Source: Mytilus galloprovincialis
Taxonomy: Eukaryota; Mollusca; Bivalvia; Mytilida; Mytilidae
Reading direction: 5' to 3'
NCBI RefSeq assembly: GCF_965363235.1
Contig: NC_134849.1
Coordinates: forward strand, 52,088,122 to 52,152,121
Length of the DNA stretch: 64,000 bases
Made by a program: the position numbers and the translations under genes. Each line of letters starts with the position of its first letter. The stretch's first letter is position 1. Under the pieces are notes generated by a model, which was given only the letters and a program-made list of their open reading frames with translations, was not told the DNA's origin and searched no databases. Shown here piece by piece: positions 1 to 10,246 of the stretch.

Positions 1-898
1 AACAGGGAAGGTGTGTTCGAATAGCTATTTTTTTTACTGAAAGTACTTGACGACAGTCTTACAAGTTGGATGATGAAAATGCATATCTTCGAAAAATTCT
101 AATTTTTTGTGTGTGATAACTAGGGTTTATAGTCTTCAACCACTAAAAAAAATCTAGTCTGCCCTTCCACGAAATATTCAATTAGATTTTTTTTAAATGT
201 TTATGATTTTTCGAAAATTCCACCTAACAACCGATCAGACAATAGTTTTAAGTTGAATCAATGCAGACAATATCATTAACTGATGCTCATTAGCTAGTTG
301 ATACATTTGTCTTTTAAAATATAACTGACATATAAGGATCGTATTGGTGCAATGTGGATAAATTTATCGGTTTCCAAGAGCAAAATTGGTAGCGCGTCAT
401 CGCTACAATGGCTTCCATTTTTACGATTGTGAAAATGAACTGGCGTAATGGGGAGATAATTTTGACGAAGTAGGATCCTGACTGAATATAAATCATTTAA
501 GCAGGAAACACATTCCAGCTTGTTTTAGATATCAATTTTTTGGTGAAATTTCTTATTTTACAAATCTTGAAAAAAATAATTTATGATCAAATTAAAGAAG
601 ATATTCAGTGCAGAATATTTTATTTCATGTTGCTATATTATACTGATAGGGTCTGAGTCTTTTGCAATTTTTATATAAACATGAAGATTGCATTTTTGGG
701 TTCATGCATAACAAAAAATTTAAGTCAAACAGTCCTAGTATGTAGACGGTAGATTTGCTTAAAATTGGTGTAAGGAAGATATTATTTGAAGCAAACTTTA
801 CAAATATATCTTTTCATTATTAAGTTTTTGCAGTGAACATTTACATATAATTGTCAATATTTTTTTTTATACATAAATAACTTAGTTAAGAAGATGCG
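1..898. other. AT-rich non-coding DNA
   Basis: Nothing gene-like was recognised here. Open frames are short and low in complexity, and no splice-bounded coding segment or structured repeat was found. Confidence 0.5.
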
Positions 899-1215
899 GT
901 TATAATTGCAAATGAGACGACTTTCCACTAGAGAGCAAATGACATGGAACTTGATAACTCAATAAATGTGACCATATTGCTTTCAACAATGAGAAAAACC
1001 TATATTGCATAGTGAGCTATAAAAGGCCACAAAATAGAAATGTAAAACAATTCCATAGAGAAAACTTGGTCTAATTTATGTTAAAAATGAATTAAATACA
1101 AATATGATATACAGCAACTGAAGTACAGGTTTTCAACTTGGGACAGGCACATTCAGAATTCAAAAGTGGTGGGCTTAAACATGTTGGCCAGTGCCAAACC
1201 CCCTTCTAACCTTGG
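899..1215 (+). repeat. Degenerate dispersed element, family M1
   Basis: The stretch runs from a 'caaatgagacgactttccac' start to a 'ttgggacaggcac ... gggcttaaacatgtt' end. It matches, in diverged form, the order of blocks at 28515-28710 and parts of 8838-8955 and 39630-39730. Because the same blocks recur in the same order, it is a dispersed repeat and not a gene. The class (SINE or non-autonomous DNA element) cannot be decided from this window. Confidence 0.6.
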
Positions 1216-1268
1216 GGCCTAAATTAAAACATTGTTTGTTTGCCCTTTTCCGATCCTATGTTTTGAAA

Positions 1269-1376
1269 CAGGGTAGGTAGGTAGGTAAAATATTTTATTT
1301 TTTTCCGCAAAAAAATAACGACTCGGTATATTTTTTTTTCATGGGTAGGCAGGTAGGTATAATATTTTATTTTATA
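1269..1376. repeat. Two-copy GGTAGGTAGGTA tandem duplication
   Basis: A GGTAGGTAGGTA-type block followed by an AATATTTTATTTT block occurs at about 1269-1300 and again at about 1343-1376, separated by a short AT-rich spacer. It is a small local duplication with a simple-repeat core. Confidence 0.6.
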
Positions 1377-1828
1377 GATACAAAATCTGCATAATGTCAT
1401 TTTTGTCTGTTTTGCTTTTGCTAATAAGTTTCTGGGACAACGTTTTGAAAAAAAAAATATCATGTAGAATGTGAAGTTAATTCATATGGCTTTTTTTTGC
1501 ACTACTATTTTGTTTTCAAATATCAAAATAAAGAGCTGTGTCGCATATTTTCAACGTTTATTTATGCCTGGAACTTTGAAGAGTTTTAAATTGCACTAAT
1601 ATTCTGTACTACATACCTTGTGCGCTTACCTCTACCTAAAGGTTTTCTGTAAGAGATAACTTTTTCCTGGTTAAATATGTCGGGGCAGACACACATTACT
1701 ATTAGGAAAAGTCCCTAGAGTGTTTAAATGTCCGTGTGTGCCCATGTTTCCAATAAAAATGCTACAAAACTTAAACTCAATTGTCACGTATTTTACATCG
1801 CATTTATAAATGATTTGTATGGAAAACT

Positions 1829-2059
1829 TTGGCAATTTTACTGCCAAATATTCTCCACTTTACAGGCTTTTTGCACCTTTGGTTCATGTCAGATATAAAT
1901 AATATAGCAATGCTGGTCGAAGGCATCGTTAACCATGATAATCATCCTGATCTACGGATCACAAAAGGCCATCCCTACATAAAATACAACGGCCGTTTAC
2001 ACAAAAAAGTTTGTACACACGTTAATAATTTTGTATTAAACAAACTTTTTTGTAAATAA
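1829..2059 (+). other. Candidate coding exon, unassigned
   Basis: An open frame of 76 codons with mixed, non-repetitive composition (segment ITKGHPYIKYNGRLHKKV near its middle). A plausible splice acceptor ('actttacag') lies inside it at about 1865, so the real exon could start there. No partner exon in matching phase was found nearby and no family was recognised. It may be a remnant of a mobile-element ORF or chance. Confidence 0.2.
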
Positions 2060-3775
2060 ACCCTGCTCTTCAAGTATAAAGATGCAGAGTTAACGTACGT
2101 CATATCATTATTTCAAAGCGTTTAACATCGATTTCAAACAAATGCTTTGAAACTCTATGCATGCTATATGCAAGTGTTCATGTCAAACGCTCACGTGATA
2201 CCAAACGGACTAGACCTTATACGATAAAGATAAAACCCGAGGATTCCGGTAAAAAAGTTTTGAGCGGGAAATACAAATATAAGATTTTTGGTAGGACGAA
2301 ATAATAAAATAAAATAAAATCTTGCTGGTAAATACAAATAAAAGATTTTCAGGCGGAGCGAATTTATAGGGTCGGTCGGTAAAGGGCAAACAAACAATAT
2401 TTTAATTTAAGCCTGGACACTGATTTAACAGTACCATATATGAAGTTGAACTATGAAAATCAGTTGATTAGGACTGAACTTGAATTGTATTTACTGGCAG
2501 TCACTGCTAGTTCAAAGTCAATAACAACTTGTAAAAAAAATCTGTTTCTTAAGACTAAAGTATCAATCAGCACACATCCAATCGATTTAAGTGTAAAGAT
2601 GTAATTAACAGTCTAATTTATGACTGTGCAACAAGAAATATTACAGAAATCCACCTATAGGATAAAAACAAGTTCATGCCAAATGAATAAAAGCACTGCT
2701 CTGTTTTATAGATGCACATTAGAGGGGCGGATCCCAGATGTCCCGATTCAAATGCATCGTTATAAAAAAAAAAGAGGTCTGGATTTGTACTGCATTTACA
2801 ATGTCTCATACTAATTCACATTCTGGCCAGTCCTCCAAAGTCCATGCCCCATACTTCCATGCATTGATCTTCATCTATAAAAAAGCCTGATAAATGACAC
2901 TGGTGTGGTTTTCTTATTAGTTACAGTAACAATTTTCACTAATTTAATCTTTGAACTTGTCAATGATGATATGACTTGCAGAATGTTTATGCTCCAAAGT
3001 AAGAGAGTTCCAGACTTCTGCTCTTATGTGTGTCCAAAAACGTAATATTCTACAGCACGATTGTATATGCCATGTGCTAAGGTGAGCTGCATGCCTTTTT
3101 CTCGTTTATTATTTTGTCATTCATTCTTCCGTTGGTCTTTCCTTTGTTTTTTATTTTTATTTCATTTGGTTATGTCGGTGCCTGGTTTAGACTATACGGT
3201 AATAATTTTGCTCATTGTTCATTGATGTATGGTGGACTACAATACTTTAACCAAGGTCATTTCATAGATATTTGTGGACCGAGCAATAGTTGAGCCCTTT
3301 TTCCAATATCCGTACGGTTTCACCTAAAAATTTCTAAATTTTCCCGTTTTTCTATGTCATATGAATTAAAATATACTGCAAATAACTTGCATTTGCTATT
3401 TTCTATCAATTTCAAGTTTAGTTTCCACAGCGGTCATACTTATTTATTTTACCTTGTTTATGAATTCCCTACTCTGCCTTCTTGGTCATCATTGTCATAT
3501 TTTACCTTTTCTCTATTTTGGGGGGGGGTTAATCCCTACACGCATATACATACAAATGGACAGCACTGTTTTCTTCTCAAAACCAGTGAGGCCGTCAACA
3601 AGGAGCAACAATTGCATCTTTTTCGTGTGATGATAAATCGGCCCCCTTCTTTGTTCCCAAAGATATAGAGAAGGGCCTTTACCATCGCATGGAACTATTA
3701 GCATTTAGAAAAAAGATCCGTATAAAATGAAAGATTTACAATATTGAATTCGAAGTGTTTTATTAAATCTTAATA
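2060..3775. other. Non-coding stretch with a local duplication
   Basis: No gene is supported. Around 2225-2390 a block containing 'aaatacaaata' plus 'aagattt' is repeated two or three times with divergence. A run of ten G lies near 3520. The remaining open frames are short and have no recognisable content. Confidence 0.4.
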
Positions 3776-3918
3776 AAATTGAGAATGGAAATGGGGAATG
3801 TGTCAAAGAGACAACAACCCGACCAAATAAAAAAACAACAGCAGAAGGTCACCAACAGGTCTTCAATGTAGCGAGAAATTCCCGCACCCGGAGGCGTCCT
3901 TCAGCTGGCCCCTAAACA
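3776..3918 (+). repeat. Dispersed element, family M2, copy 1
   Basis: This element starts 'aaaattgagaatggaaatgg' and ends in 'ggcccctaaacaaatata'. Near-identical copies lie at 39402-39551 (+) and, inverted, at 43692-43836. Its three-fold occurrence in one window shows it is a high-copy repeat. The short peptide it encodes in the + frame (MEMGN..KRQQPD) is a by-product of the repeat and not evidence of a protein. Confidence 0.85.
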
Positions 3919-4002
3919 AATATATGTAAATGTGAAAAATATTCATTTTATTAATTTCAAATGCAACCCACCTCCCGGCCAGCCGAATTATTTTTACTTA
4001 AT

Positions 4003-4236
4003 TATAGAGGGCCCTCATGGGGTTTTTGATTATGTGATTACTTGGCCATTTTTTTAATGATTATTTGATTATTAAGCCAAATATTTCATGATTATTTGAT
4101 TACCTAGGACTGTATTTTTAGTTTATGATTATTTGATTACCTAGGACTGTATTTTTAGTTTATGATTATTTGATTATATTGGCAAAAAAATGGTGATTAT
4201 GTGATTACTAGGACCCCCCCATGAGGGGCCTCATTA
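4003..4236. mobile_element. MITE with inverted GGGCCCTCATGGGG ends
   Basis: The left end reads 'tatagagggccctcatgggg', and the right end is its imperfect reverse complement ('ccccatgaggggcctcattata'). Between them a 'tgattatttgattacctagg' block is repeated, with two almost perfect 37-bp copies near 4100-4165. Short inverted termini with no ORF fit a miniature non-autonomous DNA transposon. The flanking TATA may be the target duplication. Confidence 0.7.
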
Positions 4237-4894
4237 TATACCCCAAAAAGCACCATGATGTTTAATTTGAGGTATAGCAGTTATGTCAAATTTCTACCGT
4301 GTCAGGATAATAGCAAAACTGAAAACAAAATAAAGTCAATATGATTCAATCTATGCATGAGGTTTAAATATTTACTAAGGCCCTTTCCATTTTGGAAAGA
4401 TGATTGATTTGTTGCATGCATTTTCCAGAAGGATAGTACATATACAACTCCTTGGTTTAACATCACAGTCAAGTATACATATCTTGAAATTTGAAAGAAA
4501 GCAAATAAATAAATCATAGGTAAAACATTATTTTTGATACCAATAATGACCAATCGGTATATTATATATAGCTGCTTGGCATATACAGCTTGCATTCTCT
4601 GGAAAATGCATGCATGACCTATTTTCCTAACAACAAATCAATCACCTTTTCGAAATGGAAGGGGGAGTAAAAGTACAATCAGTTGTTGTCAAGATAATAT
4701 TCGCTATTGTATTGATACTGACAAATCAGTGATTTGTGTACCACCCCCACCGTGACCGGGCCACCCATTAAAACCCCGATTTTGTTGATATAATACACAA
4801 AGCGTGTATGTCAATATACATGAAGTGGTCGTGAGTGGCGTATCTAGAAGTTTTCACTGACTGTCTCAGAGGGGCCGATGCAGTCTGCTGCATA

Positions 4895-5032
4895 GGCGGA
4901 TCCAGGGCCCCCCCCTTTCGTGGGAAAAATTTGGTTGATTATATAGGGAATCATTGAAGCATGACTGGAGTGGGCCCCCTCTTAGGTCAGTCAGCGCCCC
5001 CCCCCCCCTTTAGGAAAAGTTCTGGATCCGCC
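4895..5032. mobile_element. MITE with GGCGGATCCAG termini, copy 1
   Basis: The ends GGCGGATCCAG (4895-4905) and CTGGATCCGCC (5022-5032) are perfect inverted repeats. The interior has C- and G-runs and a 'gggaatcattgaagcatgac' block that recurs at 26396-26526. Non-coding and short, it is a MITE of a family present at least twice here. Confidence 0.8.
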
Positions 5033-6122
5033 ACTGTGCTGTGGTTATTCCCTATATCAGAAACATAAAATATAGACTCTACTAGAGTTGCCAATCTCTT
5101 GTATTATATGTCTCTGCCTATATAATCTAATCAGCCCATATATTTTTTCCGCATTAAAAAAAACCGAGAGTGGTGCCACCAATGGGCTGAAATTAAACTT
5201 GCTTTTTTCAAATAAATGGTTCAATCATTCATCTTTTGATGAGGTGGTGAATGGGTTCGAGATTTATAATGTTTCTTTTATACCAAAACAATATATATTA
5301 TTTTTTAACCAAGGATGTATATGGAAATACTTATAGAATCCTTATTAAGATTCTTTTATATCTAAATAGAGGAGTTTTACACATTCAATGAAAATATTTT
5401 GTTCATCTCGCTTTTAACACAAATCATTCCTAAATGCATCTAAATAACATGAATAAAAGATAAAACTCTCCTCTTTAAAATAAAACAGCATGATACACGT
5501 GCTCTTCGACCACGTTGTTGTTATTGAAGTAAGGGAGGAGTTTATTATCCAACATGTAAATACCATCCAATCGCGTATTAGAAAAAAAATCCAAAAATTG
5601 GACACGAGGCTCATGAATATAACATACATCTCCACAATTGACACCAGACGTTATTGTTGGCTGTAAGAACGATAACTCTGGTGCATCGAGACTACCTTAG
5701 GCCACAGACCACAGTTCTTTTTAACGTTTTGTTCAATTAAAAAAAATGCACCTAATCTTTTTTTCAAATTTTGTGTGTGTGTTAAGTACAGTTCTAGTCC
5801 AAAAATATATCCAACATTCAGAAAGATTTCTCTGCTGTATTTTACAAATTTAGCCTCCATACCCCTGTGGACAAGTCAAGAGATGTTCCGAAAACTGTAA
5901 ATATCACCTTTTTGCACCTGGCCTAATCACTCATTCAATATCAGATCAAAATCAGTTAAATAAAACATCAAAAAGTTTATTTAAGCTCTCTTCTTTCATT
6001 TCCACCCCAGAAAAACTAAGAAATGTTTGAGAAAGGGAAAGAAAAAAGATAAAGAACTTTATAATTATCTTTTTCTCCGTAACGTAAATTAATCTCTCCA
6101 TCCTTGGAGAACACAGAGCTAA
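5033..6122. other. Non-coding stretch
   Basis: No coding exon or structured repeat was recognised. The longest frames (82 and 76 codons) look like chance openings in AT-rich DNA. Confidence 0.4.
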
Positions 6123-6125
6123 CTT

Positions 6126-6863
6126 ACAATAGAATAGAATAGAATATTTTTATTTACCAAATTAGGGTCCCAGGAGGGCATATAGCATATAAACAATAAC
6201 ATATATGCAATACACAGACGTGTAATAAAAAAAATAAAAAATAATATACTACAGGAAATACACTCAACAAAATAATAGCAATTATATTATTATTCAATTT
6301 ATACTATGTTGATGATCAAATCAAGTGCACCAGGTAAGGGTATTTTCACTATAAAAAAGACACACAGGAGGCATTAGCAGTTTGTGTGGAGAAATCTCAA
6401 AATTAAAAAATACTCCAAAAATCAATTTATACACTACTAACATTTGACAATGAGATATACTGCAAATAACAAGTATATATAGGGTTATTGCATGAATATC
6501 CCCAAATATTCATGCAATAATTAACCCTTTTATTGTGTAGCAATATAATATTTGAAAGTAAAAATTGGTTTAAACTAAGATTTTGTCATTGATGACGTCA
6601 TGAATTTTGAAGATTTATTGCACTAGTGCAATATTAGAATTTATTGCACGCTAACTTTTGGTTACTTTCTGTTGGAAATATTATATTGCTATACAATAAT
6701 AAAGGATATTAATATGACTATTCTGCAGAAAGCACCAAGAGTCGATGCTTAAAGGGAAGTCCCTACTTGCAGATAAGTCAAACTCCTAAATTATTTAAAA
6801 TATATTTTAAAAAACATATTTTTAAGATTATGTGTCCAGCCAGCAAGGATCATCAAGGGTCGG
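6126..6863 (-). mobile_element. LINE 3' tail (microsatellite end) on the - strand
   Basis: The 'agaatagaatagaat' block at 6130-6147, followed by 'tttttatttaccaaattagggtcc', is typical of the 3' microsatellite tail of a non-LTR retrotransposon read on the - strand. ORF2-type C-terminal coding lies further upstream on the same strand at 7075-7770. The stretch is interrupted by the foldback element at 6526-6705. The link between tail and ORF is inferred from orientation and spacing. Confidence 0.45.
6526..6705. mobile_element. Foldback MITE with ~30 bp inverted termini
   Basis: The left arm 'ccttttattgtgtagcaata' and the right arm 'tattgctatacaataataaagg' are inverted copies that extend through 'atattt' on the inner side. 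The interior holds the small palindrome 'attgcactagtgcaat'. Immediately left, at about 6487-6517, lies another short hairpin ('attgcatgaatat' / 'atattcatgcaat'). No ORF is present. Confidence 0.7.
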
Positions 6864-7074
6864 TGCCAGATAATTTGAAATTCTTCTTATGATCTGTGCG
6901 GGTTTAACAGGGTATCCAAATTCATAATATTAAAGTGTTTTATTGGAATTAGTTATTGCAGATTATGTTTTTCTTCTATTCTTAGTATCTTTTATATATT
7001 TATAAAATTCAGATAGTACATTGAGATCCTTATTATTCATTTTATCTATGCAAATTAATTTGTTATTGTCATAA

Positions 7075-7770
7075 TTATGTAAATTTTGAACATGATTTTA
7101 ATATATTTTGCATCAATTCCTCTCTTTTTAATAAAAGATGAACTTCATCCGCAACCTCACCCGAGGTGCACCTGAGACAAATTCGGTTTTGTCGAAGAGT
7201 ACCCTGGTATCTGCAAGATTCAATTTGCAATGTGTGAGCAGATATTCTTAATCTAGTAATACATTTTTCTTTGCTCAAATTGTCGCATTATTGACTAATA
7301 ATATTCAAAACCAAAGTTGCACTTGAATGTTACATAAGTTCGTAGATTGCCATCTTCAGTATATCTAGCTGGGTTTTTTTTTTCGCAATGCCCAGTGTAA
7401 TTAAAATGTTGAATATTTTTTTTCTTGAATAAGGTATTCTATGCCTGACATTATCCCCCTAAAATATTAATTGATCCATACCAAGAGGGCTTTTTTTGTT
7501 TCAAATAGCTTTTTAGAACAATCACAAGCAGTTTTTCACAAAGGTAATGATGAGCCAATATTTTCTATATCAAAGTGCAGTGGAAAACGGCCTAATTCAG
7601 ACAAAACTTCAAATTTTGTACTTTTTCTATTAACACCTAAAATATATTTGCAGAGTAATATGAAGTTTTTACAAAGTATTCTAGAGTAAATTGTATCTTC
7701 CGATATATTTCTTTTTTTAAACGTTCAGTAAAGGGATTAAAATATTCCCAATTCCACACCCATATAAAGG
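7075..7770 (-). pseudogene. LINE ORF2 C-terminal fragment (unit 1)
   Basis: Read on the - strand, 7278-7075 encodes a segment with RLRISAHTLQIESCRYQG, then a CxxC pair and EVxLLL, the typical C-terminal region of LINE ORF2 proteins with a zinc-knuckle-like motif. Upstream, 7690-7480 (- strand) contains ILGVNRKST and LSELGRFPL, another hallmark of the region after the reverse transcriptase domain. Stops and frameshifts separate the parts, so it is a decayed fragment without the RT core. The + strand 72-codon frame over the same bases is its shadow. Equivalents lie in units 2-4. Confidence 0.85.
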
Positions 7771-7953
7771 TATAGGCTTTATTTTATTGTTTGGTCAAAA
7801 ACACGAATTTCGTTTTTATAACAGTAAGATTATGCACTACGCAAAAAATCATTACATAGCTTGAAAAAGAACTTGACGCATTAAATTGGATACGGGTAAC
7901 CCAAATATTTATAATTAGATACAATTTACATCATCAGTCGAATCAAAGATAGA

Positions 7954-8190
7954 ATGCCGATTTATGTGTCCTCCATCGGAAAACGTTGCACATACACAAA
8001 AACTATTTACAGGAATTTTAGGAGATCCTGTGATCTTATCTGGAACAATTACAATATTATAATAGCCCTAGATCTTGTATTCAAAAACAGGACTGAACAG
8101 GATAGAAAAATTAATAACATCATTCAATATGTTATAAGTACGGTTTCAATTCGCAAGATTTCTGATCAATCAAAACTGGAAATTTATTAA
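7954..8190 (+). other. Open frame kept in all four array units
   Basis: A 78-codon frame that begins MPIYVSSIGKRC is intact in every unit (11334-11570, 14674-14910, 18022-18258). One residue differs: position 25 is S in unit 1 and F in the other three. The units are so similar that conservation says little about selection. No family was recognised, and no promoter, splice sites or poly(A) context support a gene. Confidence 0.2.
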
Positions 8191-8241
8191 TCATGTTAAT
8201 AACCAGCTAAAACATCGGAAATACACTCATCATATTATTGT

Positions 8242-8312
8242 ACCAGGATTATAATTTTCTACGCCAAATCCGTGCGCTTTTCATCTACAAAAAGACTCAT
8301 CAGTGACGCTAG
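8242..8312 (+). repeat. Dispersed element, family M3 (unit 1)
   Basis: A block 'accaggattataattttc', then '...gactcatcagtgacgct'. The same order is seen at 34034-34098 and 53763-53825, so it is part of a dispersed family. Copies recur at the same place in the other array units. Confidence 0.75.
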
Positions 8313-8545
8313 AAAAAAAAAAGAAAAAAAAAGTATAATACATGACACATGTTACGAAGTTGCAGAGGATTGGGGACCGAAAATTACAAAGGTATTGGAA
8401 AACTAGACCTACTATGACATACTATGTATATAGTATGCACGTCAAAGAAAGCTGTCATCTGGTGACATAGCCTTGGTATTGCGTTGTCATCAACCATCAA
8501 CTAAGCTATAGTTAGTTTTCTGGTTTGAATTATATTACATTTGCC

Positions 8546-8547
<2 letters not shown>

Positions 8548-8578
<31 letters not shown>
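8548..8578. repeat. (TA)n microsatellite (unit 1)
   Basis: A pure TA run that differs in length between the four array units: longest here, shorter at about 11929-11952, 15270-15287 and 18617-18638. It is a natural length marker for telling the units apart. Confidence 0.9.
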
Positions 8579-8580
<2 letters not shown>

Positions 8581-8837
8581 TCATGGACCAGAGTATGCTC
8601 ATTGTTGTACGTGACTTGATATTTGCTATAACTTCTACGTCATTTGGTCAGGCTTTGATGGAGACTTGTCTCATTGGCAATTATAACACATTATTCTCAT
8701 GTTTACATCCATGCGTTTTACAAGTAACCTTACATGATAGAAACAAGGAGAATTAGTGACTGCCATTAAGTAAGGGGCTTAAAATTACCTACTGTATTGA
8801 AATGCAGCATCCCTTAATTTTTGTGGTATGTCAAGTT

Positions 8838-8960
8838 ATTAATGAGACTGACAACTCTCCACAAGAGACCAAAATGACCGGCACAGAAATTAACAACTAT
8901 AGGTAATTGTACGACCTTCAACAATGAGTAAAGCCAATACCGCATATCTAGAACTTGAAA
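8838..8960 (+). repeat. Dispersed element, family M1 (unit 1)
   Basis: A block with 'gacaactctccacaagagac' followed by 'attaacaactatagg' and 'cttcaacaatgagtaaagcc'. The same blocks occur at 28520-28590, and a weaker version at 899-1010. It is repeated in each array unit. Confidence 0.75.
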
Positions 8961-9139
8961 ATCTGACACATTATAGATTTAAAGAAGGGGTTATCAAAGT
9001 AAGTCATCGCCTACTCCAAGTCCGGAGCCCGATTTTCTTTGGTTTTCTTTCTATTAAATCAGGATTTTCATTATTAATCGTTTTGTTATAAATCTAGCCG
9101 TTGAGTTTCTCCATTTGAATTGTTTCACATAATGTTATA

Positions 9140-9425
9140 TCTAAACCCCATCCCTGAACTTGTTTGTCATATTTGAGTCTTCATAAAACAGTCTTTAGAA
9201 CTGAGGGAGTCAGACCCGTGTCAGGCAAGGTTATGATGGTGTTTTTTACATACATTTATAATTGAACTCTAATGTTCTATTATTCTATATATTGTATTGT
9301 ATTATTTTGTATTTCATTGTATTGCATTGTATTTCACTGTATTGCATTGTATAGTATAAAATTATTGTTTGATTGTATTGCTTGACCCTCATGGGTGTAA
9401 TTTTGCAATAAAGATTATTATATAA
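9140..9425 (+). mobile_element. LINE 3' end (unit 1)
   Basis: The block from 'taaaccccatccctgaactt' through a TTGTA/TTGCA-rich stretch to 'gcttgaccctcatgggtgta' and 'caataaagatt' is nearly identical to 36158-36436. At 36051-36254 the reading frame is longer and looks like a LINE C-terminus. It is therefore a 3' end of a non-LTR element in + orientation, present once per array unit. Confidence 0.75.
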
Positions 9426-10246
9426 TAATTTCTTATTGTTGGTGAGTCTTACATTTGCTTACATACATGTCAATTAGAATAGTTATACAAATGTATATAT
9501 CTCAATTGAAATCATACACCATCTCTTTATTTGTATAATATACAAAGTTATATTCGAGCTTCCACCGTTGCAATCGTACCACTCACTATAAAGGATGGAT
9601 TTAAGCGAGCTATGACTTCTAGTATCGAAACTCCATAGCGAGTACGATGAATCAATGATCACAAGAACGAATACAATTCTCGAAAAAGTTAGACTTTCAT
9701 ATCCTTAGTTAACTTAATTTTGAGCATTAAATATTATTGGCAAATTAAGATGGACGAATCCTCCCCGTAGTCAACTGTTATATGATGTTTTCTGTGATCG
9801 CGACGAATTTTCAGTTTAAAGGGGCACTAGCGGTCAACTTCATGTTCACCGATTTAAGTCAAATTCCATATTTGATTTATAACAATGTAAAAATTAATCC
9901 AAATTATAAAAAAGTCTAAAATAATTAATTTACAGGGCATGCCGGCCTCGATAATATGTGCATGTAGCTTCGTTTCGGGTGTATTTTAGTCTAGACTCTA
10001 GACGTCGAGTTGACCTCCGATTTGTTCATTATAAGCGGTATAAACATAAACATATTTTTAATATAAAGATATTGCGAACTTGTGCAATTAGATTTTGCTA
10101 GTTTAATTTCATATCATAAATTAAAATACATGATTGCTTGTTAATTTTTCCAGCAGCAACTATTTCATGCTTATGCATAAATGCAGGACGAAAGGTCAAT
10201 TTCAATTTGACATGAACTCTGATTTGTACTACGCTAAAGCGATATA

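Larger units (their letters stand above)
6864..10246. repeat. Array unit 1
   Basis: First unit, 3383 bp. It differs from units 2-4 in several shared positions: 'gatcctgtgatc' instead of 'gattctgtgatc', absence of the 7-nt 'gtaacgg' insertion before 'ggttatcaaag', and 'tctagccgttgag' instead of 'tctggccgttgag'. It has the longest TA run (about 8549-8577). Confidence 0.9.

Noticed and set aside
7471..7689. + strand 72-codon gene repeated four times
   Set aside because: The opposite strand encodes LINE ORF2 motifs over the same bases, so the + frame is a shadow.
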